Shown: piece after piece, positions 46,254 through 55,970 of the stretch
Numbering within the stretch: position 1 is the stretch's first letter
Layout of the letters: every line of letters starts with the position of its first letter
Assembly (NCBI GenBank): GCA_018400295.1
Contig: JAGYMZ010000007.1
Location: forward strand, 18,566 to 82,565
Direction of reading: 5' to 3'
DNA length: 64,000 nt
DNA from: Bacteroidales bacterium
Lineage (GTDB): Bacteria; Bacteroidota; Bacteroidia; Bacteroidales; B18-G4
Made by a program: the position numbers and the translations under genes
Notes under the pieces: model-generated
Seen by the model: only the letters and a program-made list of their open reading frames with translations
What the model was told of the DNA's origin: nothing
The model's database searches: none

Positions 46254-47789
46254 TTACAAGGGGATATTCCCGTGTTTTTTCGGAGGATGCGATTTGCTCT
46301 TGTTCTGGGTCATTTCCAGGGCCTGTATCAGTTTAAAACGCGTTTGTTTGGGATATATGATCTCATCGACATAGCCCAGTTCGGCAGCCTTGTATGGACT
46401 GGCAAAGGTTTCCTTATAATCATCCACGGCCTTTTTCTTCTCTGCTTCCGACAATTTATCCCTGAAAATAATATTAACAGCACCTTCCGGGCCCATAACG
46501 GCTATTTCTGCGGTGGGGTATGCAAAATTCACATCCGCGCCTATATGTTTGCTTGACATCACGTCATAGGCCCCGCCGTATGCTTTCCGGGTAATAAGGG
46601 TGATCTTGGGAACGGTAGCTTCTGAAAAGGCATACAGGAGTTTGGCACCGTGCTTGATGATCCCCCCGAATTCCTGATTGGTTCCGGGCAGGAACCCCGG
46701 CACGTCAACAAACGTAATGATCGGGATGTTGAATGCATCACAGAAACGTACGAATCGCGCCCCCTTCAGGGACGAACTGATGTCAAGCACACCAGCCAGG
46801 TGTCCCGGCTGATTGGCAACAATACCCACAGGCCTGCCATCAAGCCGTGCAAAACCAACGACCAGATTTTCGGCGTAATGGGCATGGACTTCAAAGAAAT
46901 TTTTATTGTCCACCACTGTTGTGATGATATCCTTGATATCGTATGGCTTATTCGGATCATCGGGAACCAGTGTCTGAAGAAACTCCTCTTCGCGGTGTAT
47001 GTCATCCGAACAGGGTTTGACGGGAGGATCTTCCAGGTTGTTGGAAGGCAAAAATCCCATGAGCTCACGGATCATCATCATCGCCATTTCATCCGATTCG
47101 GCTTTGAAGTGGGCCACCCCGCTTTTGGAATTATGGGTCATGGCCCCGCCCAGTTCTTCTTTGGTCACCTCCTCATGAGTAACGGCCTTGATCACATCCG
47201 GACCGGTCACGAACATATAGCTGGATTCCTTGATCATAAATATAAAATCGGTGATGGCCGGTGAATATACAGCACCTCCGGCGCAGGGGCCCAGGACGGC
47301 AGATATTTGGGGTATTACGCCGGAGCTGATCACATTGCGGTAGAATATATCGGCATAACCGCCAAGGCTTTGCACACCTTCCTGAATCCGGGCCCCTCCC
47401 GAATCATTCAATCCGATGATGGGAGCACCCATCTTAAGGGCCAGATCCATGATCTTCACGATCTTGTCGGCATTGGCCCGGCTGAGCGTTCCTCCGAACA
47501 CAGTAAAATCCTGCGCAAATACGTAAGTCAGCCTGCCGTCAATTTTGCCGTACCCGCAAACAACCCCATCGCCCATGATCTTTTTCTTTTCCATGCCGAA
47601 ATCCGTGCAGCGATGCCTGACGAACTTATCGATCTCCACGAAAGTACCAGGGTCCATCAGCATCTTTATGCGTTCCCGGGCTGTTTTCCTTCCGGCATTA
47701 TGCTGACGCTCGATCCTTTCCTGACCACCTCCAAGTTCTGCTTCCTGGCTCTTTTCTTCAAAAGTTTCGTACTTTTCCTTTATTGACAT
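46254..47789 (-). CDS. pccB: Acyl-CoA carboxylase carboxyltransferase subunit (propionyl-CoA type)
   Basis: The protein has 511 residues, the usual size of propionyl-CoA carboxylase beta and methylmalonyl-CoA decarboxylase alpha subunits. Crotonase-fold landmarks: [16 protein letters not shown], the acyl-CoA side [14 protein letters not shown] and [14 protein letters not shown], and the biotin side [24 protein letters not shown] with [13 protein letters not shown]. It transfers CO2 between carboxybiotin and propionyl-CoA. With the biotin carboxylase upstream, carboxylation to methylmalonyl-CoA is more likely than Na+-pumping decarboxylation. It is last of a three-gene operon. Confidence 0.9.
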   Translation of the reverse strand: MSIKEKYETFEEKSQEAELGGGQERIERQHNAGRKTARERIKMLMDPGTFVEIDKFVRHRCTDFGMEKKKIMGDGVVCGYGKIDGRLTYVFAQDFTVFGGTLSRANADKIVKIMDLALKMGAPIIGLNDSGGARIQEGVQSLGGYADIFYRNVISSGVIPQISAVLGPCAGGAVYSPAITDFIFMIKESSYMFVTGPDVIKAVTHEEVTKEELGGAMTHNSKSGVAHFKAESDEMAMMMIRELMGFLPSNNLEDPPVKPCSDDIHREEEFLQTLVPDDPNKPYDIKDIITTVVDNKNFFEVHAHYAENLVVGFARLDGRPVGIVANQPGHLAGVLDISSSLKGARFVRFCDAFNIPIITFVDVPGFLPGTNQEFGGIIKHGAKLLYAFSEATVPKITLITRKAYGGAYDVMSSKHIGADVNFAYPTAEIAVMGPEGAVNIIFRDKLSEAEKKKAVDDYKETFASPYKAAELGYVDEIIYPKQTRFKLIQALEMTQNKSKSHPPKKHGNIPL

Positions 47790-47820
47790 AATATTTCACA
47801 GTTTGGGGAACCAAAACACA

Positions 47821-48318
47821 TTATTCGATCACGATGAGAGGCTGATGTGAATTCACCGTCTGACCCTCCCTGACCTTTATGGATTTTATTGTCCGGTCGG
47901 TTTTGACCTTATATTCACTTTCCATCTTCATGGCAGACACAACGATCACCGTATCCCCGGCCTTCACCTCATCGCCCTCGTTCACCATTATTTTCACCAC
48001 CTTTCCGGGCATGGGCGATGAAATGACCGTTTCTTCCAGGGCATCATCTTTGCGCCTGGACATCAGATATTTGGTCTCGGCATCGATGATGTCGATGTTG
48101 TATGATTTGGAATAGGTATTTACCAGATATTTTTTGTTTTCAAGCTCGATCAGTTCAATATTATGGGATTTGTTATCCAGGATAAGTGAATACACCCCAT
48201 TTTCCACCATAACGATATCGGCTTCGTATTTCCTTCCGTCAATAGACAGGATAACCCGGTCTTCCTCCCTGCTTATCATTTCGACGTGTGCTATCCGGTC
48301 GTTGATCTTTATTTCCAT
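47821..48318 (-). CDS. Biotin carboxyl carrier protein of the acyl-CoA carboxylase
   Basis: The protein has 165 residues. The C-terminal biotinyl domain (about 95-165) carries the biotin attachment lysine in SAMKMESEY, preceded by SPMGKVVKIMVNEGDEV-like spacing (SSPMPGKVVKIMVN). The N-terminal half is a beta domain (NDRIAHVEMISREEDRV) resembling the BT-like linker region of single-chain propionyl-CoA carboxylase alpha subunits. It sits 27 bases after the biotin carboxylase gene and 31 bases before the carboxyltransferase gene. Confidence 0.9.
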   Translation of the reverse strand: MEIKINDRIAHVEMISREEDRVILSIDGRKYEADIVMVENGVYSLILDNKSHNIELIELENKKYLVNTYSKSYNIDIIDAETKYLMSRRKDDALEETVISSPMPGKVVKIMVNEGDEVKAGDTVIVVSAMKMESEYKVKTDRTIKSIKVREGQTVNSHQPLIVIE

Positions 48319-48345
48319 CGCTTGGATTTGTTTTCCGGTTTGGAT

Positions 48346-49851
48346 TTAGTATCTCATAAAGCTTATGCGGCGCCCGCAATCCTTCCAGTTACTTTTGCCA
48401 TTTTTCGAGAATATTTTATCCTCCCGCTTTTTGATCTTGGTGGCATAATCGATGAAAGCGGCAATGATGGCCACATCTTCTATCTTTTCGTCATGCTTTT
48501 CCGGGAAGAGGAGAAAATCAATGTTCTTGTCAACAAAATGCGTATTGTATTGTCCGTTGACAAAATCCGGACATTCCATGATCCTTTCCAGGAAACGGAT
48601 GTTGGTTTTGACGCCGGTGATCTTGTATGAATATAAGGCCCTGCGCAGACGGGCTATGGCCTCTTTTCGCGTCCCCGCCCATACGATCAGCTTGGACATC
48701 ATGGGATCATAAAACAAGGGGATCTCGTATCCTTCGTACACGTAACCATCGTGACGAACACCCAATCCCAGGGGCTCGGTAATATGCCGGATCACGCCAG
48801 GACTGGGCATGAAATTCTGTTCGGGGTCTTCGGCATAGATCCGGCATTCGATGGCATGTCCGAATTGGAGCAGTTCATCCTGCCGGATGTCAAGGGTTTC
48901 CCCGTTGGCTATGCGGATCTGCTGTTTTACCAGATCAACACCCACCACCCGTTCGGTGATCGGATGTTCCACCTGAAGGCGGGTGTTCATTTCCAGGAAA
49001 TAATAATTCAGATGATCATCCACGATGAACTCCACCGTGCCGGCACCGGCATAATTCACAGCCCGGGCGGCAGCTACAGCGAAGCTCCCCATTTCCTCCC
49101 TGACTTTTTGGGTCATAACGGGAGAGGGGGTTTCTTCCACGATCTTCTGGTGTCTGCGCTGCACGGAACACTCCCTTTCAAAAAGATGGATGATGTTCCC
49201 GTGTTGATCGCCCAGAACCTGGAATTCGATATGGTGCGGGGATTCAATGTACTTTTCTATATAGATCGAATCATCCCCGAACGCTTCCCTGGCTTCTGAG
49301 CGGGCCGACCGTACCGCGCCAACAATATCCTTTTCATTCTTTACCAGTCGCATGCCTTTGCCACCACCCCCGGCGGATGCTTTTACCATCACGGGGCACC
49401 CGATCTCCCGGGCCTTCTCCAGGGCAAGCTTTTCCGAGTTTATCTTTTCCGTACCGGGAACCACCGGTATGCCTGCTTCCGTCATCAACCTGCGTGAAGT
49501 TATTTTATCCCCCATGCTTCGAATGGCCTCCGGCGAGGGCCCGATGAACACAATGCCTTCCTCAAGACACCGGCCGGCAAATGCGGCATTTTCAGATAAA
49601 AACCCGTAGCCGGGATGTATGGCATCAGCACCCGACTTTTTGGCCGCGTGTATTATCTTGTCGGTATTCAGGTAACTTTCGGAAGAAGGGGAAGGACCGA
49701 TGAAATAGGCTTCATCCGCATAACGGACATGCATCGCTCTGCGGTCCGCTTCCGAATATACAGCAACAGATATGATCCCCATTTCCCGGCATGACCGCAT
49801 AACCCGGACAGCTATCTCACCTCTGTTGGCAACCAATACTTTCTTGATCAT
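48346..49851 (-). CDS. Biotin carboxylase subunit of the acyl-CoA carboxylase
   Basis: The protein has 501 residues, about 50 longer than E. coli AccC. ATP-grasp landmarks: KVLVANRGEIAVRVMRS, IHPGYGFLSENAAFA, the Gly-rich loop KASAGGGGKGMR, ERECSVQRRHQK, EFIVDDHLNYYFLEMNTRLQVEHP with ERVVGVDLVKQQIRIA. The extra C-terminal part (DYATKIKKREDKI) matches stand-alone subunits of acyl-CoA carboxylases in Bacteroidota. It carboxylates biotin with bicarbonate and ATP. It leads the operon; no perfect promoter box is found on the minus strand in the 310 bases upstream. Confidence 0.92.
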   Translation of the reverse strand: MIKKVLVANRGEIAVRVMRSCREMGIISVAVYSEADRRAMHVRYADEAYFIGPSPSSESYLNTDKIIHAAKKSGADAIHPGYGFLSENAAFAGRCLEEGIVFIGPSPEAIRSMGDKITSRRLMTEAGIPVVPGTEKINSEKLALEKAREIGCPVMVKASAGGGGKGMRLVKNEKDIVGAVRSARSEAREAFGDDSIYIEKYIESPHHIEFQVLGDQHGNIIHLFERECSVQRRHQKIVEETPSPVMTQKVREEMGSFAVAAARAVNYAGAGTVEFIVDDHLNYYFLEMNTRLQVEHPITERVVGVDLVKQQIRIANGETLDIRQDELLQFGHAIECRIYAEDPEQNFMPSPGVIRHITEPLGLGVRHDGYVYEGYEIPLFYDPMMSKLIVWAGTRKEAIARLRRALYSYKITGVKTNIRFLERIMECPDFVNGQYNTHFVDKNIDFLLFPEKHDEKIEDVAIIAAFIDYATKIKKREDKIFSKNGKSNWKDCGRRISFMRY

Positions 49852-50167
49852 AGGCCTGGTTTTTCGTAATGTATAAAGCCGCTAAGGCCAATATTCCCCG
49901 GCAAACACCATCGCATGGCACAAAACATTTTTTCTGCCGGCAAAAAATGGACAGCCGTATATTACGTATGTAAAGGTATGGTTTTTTAAACAAATTCCGA
50001 AAACATGAAAAAATATACATGTCAAATGCAAGGGGACATTTAAATTGCCGTGACCGGATCCGGGCATTGAGATAAAAAGCCATGAATTGACAAATATTTG
50101 CTATTTTTGCATCCCGGAAAGGGCCGTGAAACAGGTTTCCAGAAACGGCCTTCCCCGGAAAACAACC
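49852..50167. other. Intergenic region between the carboxylase operon and tRNA-Arg
   Basis: No gene. It is AT-rich, holds the tRNA promoter box near its right end and a perfect 10-base palindrome CAAATATTTG at 50091-50100. No promoter of the TAnnTTTG type is visible for the carboxylase operon. Confidence 0.5.
50102..50109 (+). promoter_or_regulatory. -7 promoter box of tRNA-Arg
   Basis: TATTTTTG is a perfect TAnnTTTG box 58 bases before the mature tRNA. TTGACA lies 10 bases further upstream (50087-50092), closer than the usual spacing. Confidence 0.55.
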
Positions 50168-50241
50168 GGCCCCGTAGTTCAATTGGATAGAATGTCAGAT
50201 TCCGGTTCTGAAGGTTGTGGGTTCGAGTCCCGCCGGGGTCA
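50168..50241 (+). tRNA. tRNA-Arg (anticodon CCG)
   Basis: The 74 bases fold as a full cloverleaf. The acceptor stem pairs 50168-50174 (GGCCCCG) with 50234-50240 (CGGGGTC), with one G-U pair; the discriminator base is A at 50241. The anticodon stem TCAGA/TCTGA encloses the loop TTCCGGT, so the anticodon is CCG and the tRNA reads CGG. The T arm has GTGGG, loop TTCGAGT, CCCGC. The 3-prime CCA is not encoded. The D arm contains AGTTCAATTGGATAGAA, the usual arginine form. Confidence 0.96.
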
Positions 50242-50454
50242 CAGATAATGCAAACTCCTTCACATGTAGCATTCGATCGCCCCACGAGGCCCTGTGGATC
50301 TTAACTGTGCCTGTGGGACATTCGATGGTCTGCAAAGTTTGCATTCTTTTGACGTCCAATGACAACCCCCGCCAGGCCTCCGGATATTTACCGGATCCCG
50401 GAAGTTTCGGATACGCAATAGCATTCCCGCCGCTGCCCGGTGAAAAAATAATGT

Positions 50455-50462
50455 TAACTTTG
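50455..50462 (+). promoter_or_regulatory. -7 promoter box of fbaA
   Basis: TAACTTTG is a perfect TAnnTTTG box 51 bases before the ATG. No clear -33 TTG at the usual distance. Confidence 0.5.
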
Positions 50463-50512
50463 ACTCTCCTTGATTGTTATATTGACAGACGAACGATAAA
50501 AACGCAAGAATT

Positions 50513-51592
50513 ATGTCAGAAAAAATTTTGGACCACGTAAAACCCGGAGTAGTTACCGGTGATGATGTACAAACCATCCTTCGCATCGCTAAAAAAAATC
50601 AGTTTGCCCTCCCGGCCGTGAATGTTGTGGGGACGAACTCTGTGAATGCGGTTTTGGAAGCCGCTAAAGAAGCGGGTGCCCCGGTCATGATACAATTTTC
50701 CAACGGAGGGGCACGGTTCTGGGCCGGCAAAAGCCTTTCCAATGAGCATGAAAAGGCGGCCGTTAACGGCTCGGTTGCGGGAGCACTGCACATCCACCGC
50801 ATGGCAGAACTTTACGGGGTGCCGGTGATCCTGCACACCGATCATGCAGCCCGGAAACTGCTTCCCTGGATAGACGGATTGCTGGATGAAGGGGAAAAAT
50901 ACTTTAAAGAACACGGCAGGCCCCTCTATAGCTCTCATATGCTGGACCTTTCGGAAGATTCCCTTGAAGACAACATCCAAACCAGCAAGAAATACCTGGA
51001 AAGGATGTCGAAAATGAATATGACGCTGGAAATAGAGCTTGGGGTGACCGGGGGAGAAGAAGACGGAGTGGACAACACCGGGATCGACAGCTCAAAACTC
51101 TATACCCAACCGGAACACGTATCCTATGCCTATGATGAACTCATGCAGGTCAGCGATAAATTCACCGTGGCGGCTGCTTTTGGCAACGTGCATGGTGTTT
51201 ACAAACCCGGGAACGTAAAATTGCAGCCGGTTATCCTGAAAAACTCACAGGAATATGTGCAGGAAAAATTCAACACGGGCCCCAAACCCATATATTTTGT
51301 ATTCCACGGGGGTTCAGGCTCCAGCCAGGAAGAGATCCGGGAAGCCATTTCATACGGGGTGATCAAAATGAACATCGATACCGATACACAATGGGCTTTC
51401 TGGCATGGTGTCCACGAATATTATAAAACCAATAAAGCATATCTGCAAGCTCAGATAGGCAATCCGGAAGGAGAAGACAAGCCAAACAAGAAATACTACG
51501 ATCCCCGCAAGTGGCTGCGTTCCGGGGAGGAAGCCATGGCAGACCGGCTTAAAACAGCTTTTGACGACCTGAACACGGTCAACCGGCTCTGA
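50513..51592 (+). CDS. fbaA: Class II fructose-bisphosphate aldolase
   Basis: The zinc-dependent aldolase splits fructose 1,6-bisphosphate in glycolysis and joins the trioses in gluconeogenesis. The 359 residues match the long class IIA (E. coli FbaA) type. Zinc and catalytic motifs: ILHTDHAARKLLPWIDG (Asp and His), LEIELGVTGGEEDGVDN, NVHGVYKPGN and FHGGSGSS. DTDTQWAF near the C-terminus is typical. It stands alone, converging with a Usp gene; a weak hairpin with a T run lies between the stops at 51594-51615. Confidence 0.96.
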   Translation: MSEKILDHVKPGVVTGDDVQTILRIAKKNQFALPAVNVVGTNSVNAVLEAAKEAGAPVMIQFSNGGARFWAGKSLSNEHEKAAVNGSVAGALHIHRMAELYGVPVILHTDHAARKLLPWIDGLLDEGEKYFKEHGRPLYSSHMLDLSEDSLEDNIQTSKKYLERMSKMNMTLEIELGVTGGEEDGVDNTGIDSSKLYTQPEHVSYAYDELMQVSDKFTVAAAFGNVHGVYKPGNVKLQPVILKNSQEYVQEKFNTGPKPIYFVFHGGSGSSQEEIREAISYGVIKMNIDTDTQWAFWHGVHEYYKTNKAYLQAQIGNPEGEDKPNKKYYDPRKWLRSGEEAMADRLKTAFDDLNTVNRL

Positions 51593-51614
51593 TCGCAAAA
51601 GTGATATTTTTTGT

Positions 51615-52466
51615 TTAACCGCCTGTAAGGGACCGCCACAGGTCTTTGGAATGAATGCTCAGCACAGGAATGGGTGAATGGTTGACCATCTGCTGGGCAT
51701 ACGGCCCCAACCAAAGATTGGCAGTAGTCCTTTCCTGTTCGGTCATAATGGAGATCAGGTTGGCATCCACATTTTTAGCATAATCGATCACGAACCTGGC
51801 AATATTGTCGGTTTCCAGTTCTTCGCATACGCATTTTATGTCCTCTTCTTCCAGATATTTCTCGGCCTGTTTGCTGTAACGGGCCACCCGCTCTCGCACA
51901 GCCATCACCCTGGTGGTATATACGGATACAATATGGATCTCGGCATCATGGATCTTCGCCAGCTTGCATGTAAAAGGCACCTTCTGACGGGTCTCAATGG
52001 TGCTGTCGATAGGCATGACAATACGGTTCAGCGGCCGTTTGATGTCGATCCCCCCACGGATGGTAATTACGGGCAGATCTGTAGCGGATACGATCTTATT
52101 GGCATTGCTTCCGATCCAGAATTCCTCAAATCCCGAGGAACCATGGGTCCCGACAATGATGAGGTCGGCCTCACTTTCAATTGCTTCCTGGCATAATTCT
52201 TTATACACCTTGCCTTCACGCATTTTATAATCGATCTTGTTGCCGGGCAGTTCCGGCTGATAGCTTTCGACCAGGGCATCGAACTTATCCTTGATGATCG
52301 TCGGAAGCTTCTCGGGCTCAAACAGGAAAACCTCCTTGTGGTACTCCGGCCGGTTTACCCACACCATCAATATATCACATTTGGCTTTTGAAGCAATGGA
52401 AACAGCATGTTTTAAAGCATTAATGGAGCTGTCCAGAAAATCAATACCGATTACGATCTTTTCCAT
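51615..52466 (-). CDS. Tandem universal stress protein (UspA-like)
   Basis: The protein has 283 residues, two Usp folds in tandem. The first (1-140: MEKIVIGIDFLDSSINAL) keeps the ATP-binding pattern in GTHGSSGFEEFWIGSN. The second (150-283: RIVMPIDSTIETRQK) ends in TEQERTTANLWLGPYAQQ and lacks the Gly-x2-Gly pattern, so it is probably a non-binding half. The role is in stress or energy adaptation but the target is unknown. A close paralogue lies 460 bases upstream with a small SPOR-like gene between. Confidence 0.9.
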   Translation of the reverse strand: MEKIVIGIDFLDSSINALKHAVSIASKAKCDILMVWVNRPEYHKEVFLFEPEKLPTIIKDKFDALVESYQPELPGNKIDYKMREGKVYKELCQEAIESEADLIIVGTHGSSGFEEFWIGSNANKIVSATDLPVITIRGGIDIKRPLNRIVMPIDSTIETRQKVPFTCKLAKIHDAEIHIVSVYTTRVMAVRERVARYSKQAEKYLEEEDIKCVCEELETDNIARFVIDYAKNVDANLISIMTEQERTTANLWLGPYAQQMVNHSPIPVLSIHSKDLWRSLTGG

Positions 52467-52477
52467 AAATATATATT

Positions 52478-52912
52478 TTAGTTAAGTGAAGGAAACTTAA
52501 TTTCATCTTTGATGACCCATGCGTTCGGATATTTTTTTTGTATTTTGTTTAAAAAACCGGAAGCATCTATCCTGGTGCGAAAATCCCCAACCCTTACGCG
52601 GAAATTGGGCGCTTTCCAGGAAATGTAGGCAGGAATACCGGGATAGCGCTCTTCAAATTCTTCTTTTACTTCCTGCGCACCGGTACTCGAATTATTGCCG
52701 GATTCGAAAAAGATCTGAACCCGGTACCCTTCAATACCGTAATTATCCCCATCCTGCAATTTTTTCTCATTCACCATAATGTGATATTCTACAAGGGTGT
52801 CGATGCGGTTGTCACCGACAATCCGCACCTCACCGGTACCGCCGCCCTGGGCGTTCACACGGATGGCCATTACCGGCAAAAGGAATAGTACAATACAAAG
52901 AGATCGCATCAT
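52478..52912 (-). CDS. Small secreted SPOR-domain-like protein
   Basis: The ATG at 52912 (or 52909) gives 144 residues with a signal peptide (about 1-21, RVNA). After a short strand-rich segment (VEYHIMVNEKKLQDG) the C-terminal 80 residues match the SPOR pattern: GYRVQIFFESG, a helix EVKEEFEERYPG, APNFRVRVGDFRTR, then FLNKIQKKYPNAWVIKDEI. SPOR domains bind denuded peptidoglycan at division sites. It lies between two Usp genes on the same strand with 11- and 15-base gaps, so the three are co-transcribed. Confidence 0.78.
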   Translation of the reverse strand: MMRSLCIVLFLLPVMAIRVNAQGGGTGEVRIVGDNRIDTLVEYHIMVNEKKLQDGDNYGIEGYRVQIFFESGNNSSTGAQEVKEEFEERYPGIPAYISWKAPNFRVRVGDFRTRIDASGFLNKIQKKYPNAWVIKDEIKFPSLN

Positions 52913-52927
52913 TGTCAATGGCGTTTT

Positions 52928-53764
52928 TTATCTTTTCAACATTCCTGAACGGATACTCAATACCGGAACGGGAGAATGGTTGATCAATTGCTGTGCATAG
53001 GGGCCAAGGAAAATATTGGCGGTGGTGTTTTCCTGCTCGGTCATAATGGCGATCATGTCGACATCATTCTGCCGGGCATAGTCAATGGTAGTCCGGGTAA
53101 TGTTATCGGTTTCTTTACGGTATACCTTACAGGGTACCTTTTCACCGTCCAGGATGCCGGTCACCTGGTCCACAAAATTATCCACCCGCTGGTGAAAAGA
53201 CCTCAGTGCAGTAGTATACATGGCCAATACATGTATCTCCGATCCAAACAACCGCGACAATTCAATACAAATGGGCAATTTCTGCTTGGTTTCCTGAGAA
53301 CTGTCAATGGGAAAAATGATCTTATCAATCCCTTTCCTGAAAGCAAAATCATACCGGAGGGTGATCACCGGGCATGGAGCATGGGTAACGATGCGGTAGG
53401 CATTGCTGCCGATCCAGTATTCCTCATAACCTGAAACGCCGTGCGTACCTGTAATCATGAGGTCCGCATCCAAACTCCCCGCAAGCTTCATCATTTCCAG
53501 ATGAACCTTTCCCTTGCTCAGCTTATAACCCAGCTTTCCCCCCTTCAGCCCCGGCTGATAGTCACGGATCAGTTTATCAAAATTTTGCCTCTTCTCCTGT
53601 TTCAGTTCACTGTCCATGGTACTGAAGACATATTCCGAAGTAGCTGTATTATTCACCCAGATCATGGTAACATCGGCCTTTGCTTTGTTGGCAATCATTA
53701 TAGAATATTCCAGGGCATGAATGGAATTCTTGGAAAAATCTATGCCCACGACGATTTTTTTCAT
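52928..53764 (-). CDS. Tandem universal stress protein (UspA-like)
   Basis: The protein has 278 residues with two Usp folds. The first half (MKKIVVGIDFSKNSIHALEY) has GTHGVSGYEEYWIGSN, the nucleotide-binding pattern; the second (KIIFPIDSSQETKQKLP) ends with TEQENTTANIFLGPYAQQ, again without Gly-x2-Gly. It is clearly paralogous to the gene at 51615-52466 across its whole length. It leads the Usp-SPOR-Usp unit and is divergent from ruvB. A perfect 14-base palindrome (53810-53823) lies upstream and contains a near-consensus TAACTTTA on both strands. Confidence 0.9.
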   Translation of the reverse strand: MKKIVVGIDFSKNSIHALEYSIMIANKAKADVTMIWVNNTATSEYVFSTMDSELKQEKRQNFDKLIRDYQPGLKGGKLGYKLSKGKVHLEMMKLAGSLDADLMITGTHGVSGYEEYWIGSNAYRIVTHAPCPVITLRYDFAFRKGIDKIIFPIDSSQETKQKLPICIELSRLFGSEIHVLAMYTTALRSFHQRVDNFVDQVTGILDGEKVPCKVYRKETDNITRTTIDYARQNDVDMIAIMTEQENTTANIFLGPYAQQLINHSPVPVLSIRSGMLKR

Positions 53765-53809
53765 GGCTTTGAGGCTAAGGTTTGTGCTAATTTACTAAAA
53801 AAAGCCTGA

Positions 53810-53823
53810 TAAAGTTAACTTTA
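53810..53823. promoter_or_regulatory. 14-base palindrome between the Usp unit and ruvB
   Basis: TAAAGTTAACTTTA is its own reverse complement. Each strand offers TAACTTTA, one mismatch from TAnnTTTG. It could be an operator or simply AT-rich promoter sequence of the Usp unit. Confidence 0.35.
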
Positions 53824-53837
53824 CACAAGAAATAATA

Positions 53838-53870
53838 TTGCAGACGACCCCATAATATTCCCTATCTTTG
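53838..53870 (+). promoter_or_regulatory. Promoter of ruvB-queG, adjoining the start codon
   Basis: TTG (53838-53840), a 22-base spacer and TATCTTTG (53863-53870). The box ends five bases before the ruvB ATG at 53876, so the transcript would start at or beside the start codon. Confidence 0.6.
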
Positions 53871-53875
53871 TTGGT

Positions 53876-54901
53876 ATGAACGAAAACCTTGATGCCAGCG
53901 GCGCACATCTTAGCAATGCCGAAAAGGAAATCGAGAAAGTCCTCCGGCCTGTCGAGTTCGAAGATTTTTCCGGCCAGGATAAGGTAGTGGAAAACCTAAA
54001 AATATTTGTCCAGGCAACCAGGCAACGCGGGGAATCACTGGATCATGTATTACTGCACGGGCCGCCCGGACTGGGCAAGACAACCCTGTCGTACATCATC
54101 GCCAACGAACTGGGGGTCAACATCCGCATTACTTCCGGACCGGTCATTGACAAACCCGGCGACCTGGCCGGTTTGCTGACGAACCTGGAAGAAAATGACG
54201 TACTGTTCATAGACGAGATCCACCGGCTGAGCCCGGTGGTGGAAGAGTACCTGTATTCCGCCATGGAAGATTACCGGATCGATATCATGATCGAAACAGG
54301 CCCGAATGCGCGTAGCGTCCAGATCACATTAAACCCCTTTACCCTGATCGGGGCCACGACGCGCTCGGGGCTGCTCACAGCCCCGCTCAGATCACGGTTT
54401 GGCATAACATCCCGACTGTCCTATTACACAGCAGACATCCTTGAAAAGATCCTGTACCGGTCCGCAGGCATATTAAATGTCCCCCTCATGGAAGATGCCG
54501 CTGCCGAGATCGCCCGCAGAAGCCGGGGCACCCCGCGGATAGCCAATCTGTTGCTCAGGAGGGTCCGGGACTTCGCCCAGATCAAAGGGGATGGAAAAAT
54601 CGATCTGGCCATATCCCAGCTGGCCCTTACCGCACTTAATGTTGACAAACACGGGCTGGACGAAATGGACAACCGCATATTGCTCACCATTATCGATAAA
54701 TTCAAAGGCGGACCGGTAGGCATCAATACGATTGCCACAGCAGTGGGTGAAGAATCCGGCACCATAGAAGAAGTTTATGAACCCTTCCTCATCCAGGAAG
54801 GATACCTCATGCGCACTCCACGCGGACGCGAGGCCACAGATGCATCTTATAAACATCTGGGGCGCAGCAAAACCCCCGGGAACCCGAACCTGTTTGAATA
54901 A
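53876..54901 (+). CDS. ruvB: Holliday junction helicase RuvB
   Basis: The hexameric AAA+ motor drives branch migration with RuvA. The 341 residues match the family. Motifs: [19 protein letters not shown], Walker [10 protein letters not shown], Walker [29 protein letters not shown] (sensor 1 and arginine finger), and the C-terminal winged helix [22 protein letters not shown]. No RuvA or RuvC gene is in the window. queG follows by seven bases, a common neighbour of ruvB in this phylum. Confidence 0.97.
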   Translation: MNENLDASGAHLSNAEKEIEKVLRPVEFEDFSGQDKVVENLKIFVQATRQRGESLDHVLLHGPPGLGKTTLSYIIANELGVNIRITSGPVIDKPGDLAGLLTNLEENDVLFIDEIHRLSPVVEEYLYSAMEDYRIDIMIETGPNARSVQITLNPFTLIGATTRSGLLTAPLRSRFGITSRLSYYTADILEKILYRSAGILNVPLMEDAAAEIARRSRGTPRIANLLLRRVRDFAQIKGDGKIDLAISQLALTALNVDKHGLDEMDNRILLTIIDKFKGGPVGINTIATAVGEESGTIEEVYEPFLIQEGYLMRTPRGREATDASYKHLGRSKTPGNPNLFE

Positions 54902-54908
54902 ATTTTCC

Positions 54909-55847
54909 ATGAACCCATCCCGACAGGAGCTCAGCACACGGATCAAAAAGATCATGAAGGAAGAAGGATTTCTGGATTGCGGGATTGCACGGGCCGCCCC
55001 GCTGCGCAAGGAAGCCGCCTCCCTTCGCCAATGGTTGGAAAAGGCATATCATGGGGAAATGACGTATATGGAGAACCATTTCGGCAAACGGGCGGACCCG
55101 ACCAGGCTGGTTGAGGGAAGCCGTTCGGTGATCACCGTTCTGCATAATTACTATCCTCAAAAAAGACAGGGAAAAGAAAGCCGGTACAGGATTTCCACCT
55201 ATGCATACGGCAAGGATTATCATGCGGTTATCCGGGAAAAACTGCACAGTGCGGCAAAAAAAATAGCGGAAATTACCGGCAATTTCCGATACAGGGCCTT
55301 CACCGATTCGGCCCCCATCATGGATAAAGTATGGGCCAGAAAATCCGGACTGGGCTGGATAGGAAAGAATACATGCCTGATCAGCAAAAAGCATGGCAGC
55401 TTTTTCTTTATCGGACATCTGGTTTGCGACCTGGAACTGGAGAACGACCGGGAAGAAACAAAAAATTACTGCGGCACCTGCCGAAAATGCCTGGATGCCT
55501 GTCCCACCGGAGCCCTCATAAAACCCGGCATACTGGATGCACGGAAGTGTATCTCCTACCTCACCATCGAACTGAAAAATGAAATGCCTGAAGATCTGGC
55601 AGAAAAAACCGCCCCCTGGATCTTTGGCTGTGACGTTTGCCAGGATGTGTGCCCCTGGAACCGCTTTGCAAAACCCCATAAGGAAAATTATTATTTACCT
55701 GCAGAAGCATTGCTGGCCATGCCGGCATCCGCATGGGAAAACCTTTCCCGGACAGATTTCAACAGGCTGTTTCACCAGAGCCCGCTGCTCCGGGCCGGCT
55801 ATGAGAAAATACATGAAAACATCAGGATCGCCAAACGCCACTCCTGA
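54909..55847 (+). CDS. queG: Epoxyqueuosine reductase
   Basis: The enzyme reduces epoxyqueuosine to queuosine at the wobble base of tRNA with cobalamin and two 4Fe-4S clusters. The ATG at 54909 gives 312 residues. FRAFTDSAPIMDKVWARKSGLGWIGKNT is split here as FTDSAPIMDK, with WIGKNTCLI after it. The two ferredoxin-like cluster motifs are YCGTCRKCLDACPTGAL and CDVCQDVCPWN. The gene is the second in an operon with ruvB. Confidence 0.95.
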   Translation: MNPSRQELSTRIKKIMKEEGFLDCGIARAAPLRKEAASLRQWLEKAYHGEMTYMENHFGKRADPTRLVEGSRSVITVLHNYYPQKRQGKESRYRISTYAYGKDYHAVIREKLHSAAKKIAEITGNFRYRAFTDSAPIMDKVWARKSGLGWIGKNTCLISKKHGSFFFIGHLVCDLELENDREETKNYCGTCRKCLDACPTGALIKPGILDARKCISYLTIELKNEMPEDLAEKTAPWIFGCDVCQDVCPWNRFAKPHKENYYLPAEALLAMPASAWENLSRTDFNRLFHQSPLLRAGYEKIHENIRIAKRHS

Positions 55848-55970
55848 TACTTTTTGGTTTGCCGGATCACCCCCCCTGTCCTTCCACAGACCAAAAGTGT
55901 CTTTCTGAAACTTGCGGTAAAGTATAAGAATTTTGCCAAAAAATAATTCCTCACCCCTTTTCTTCCCGGG

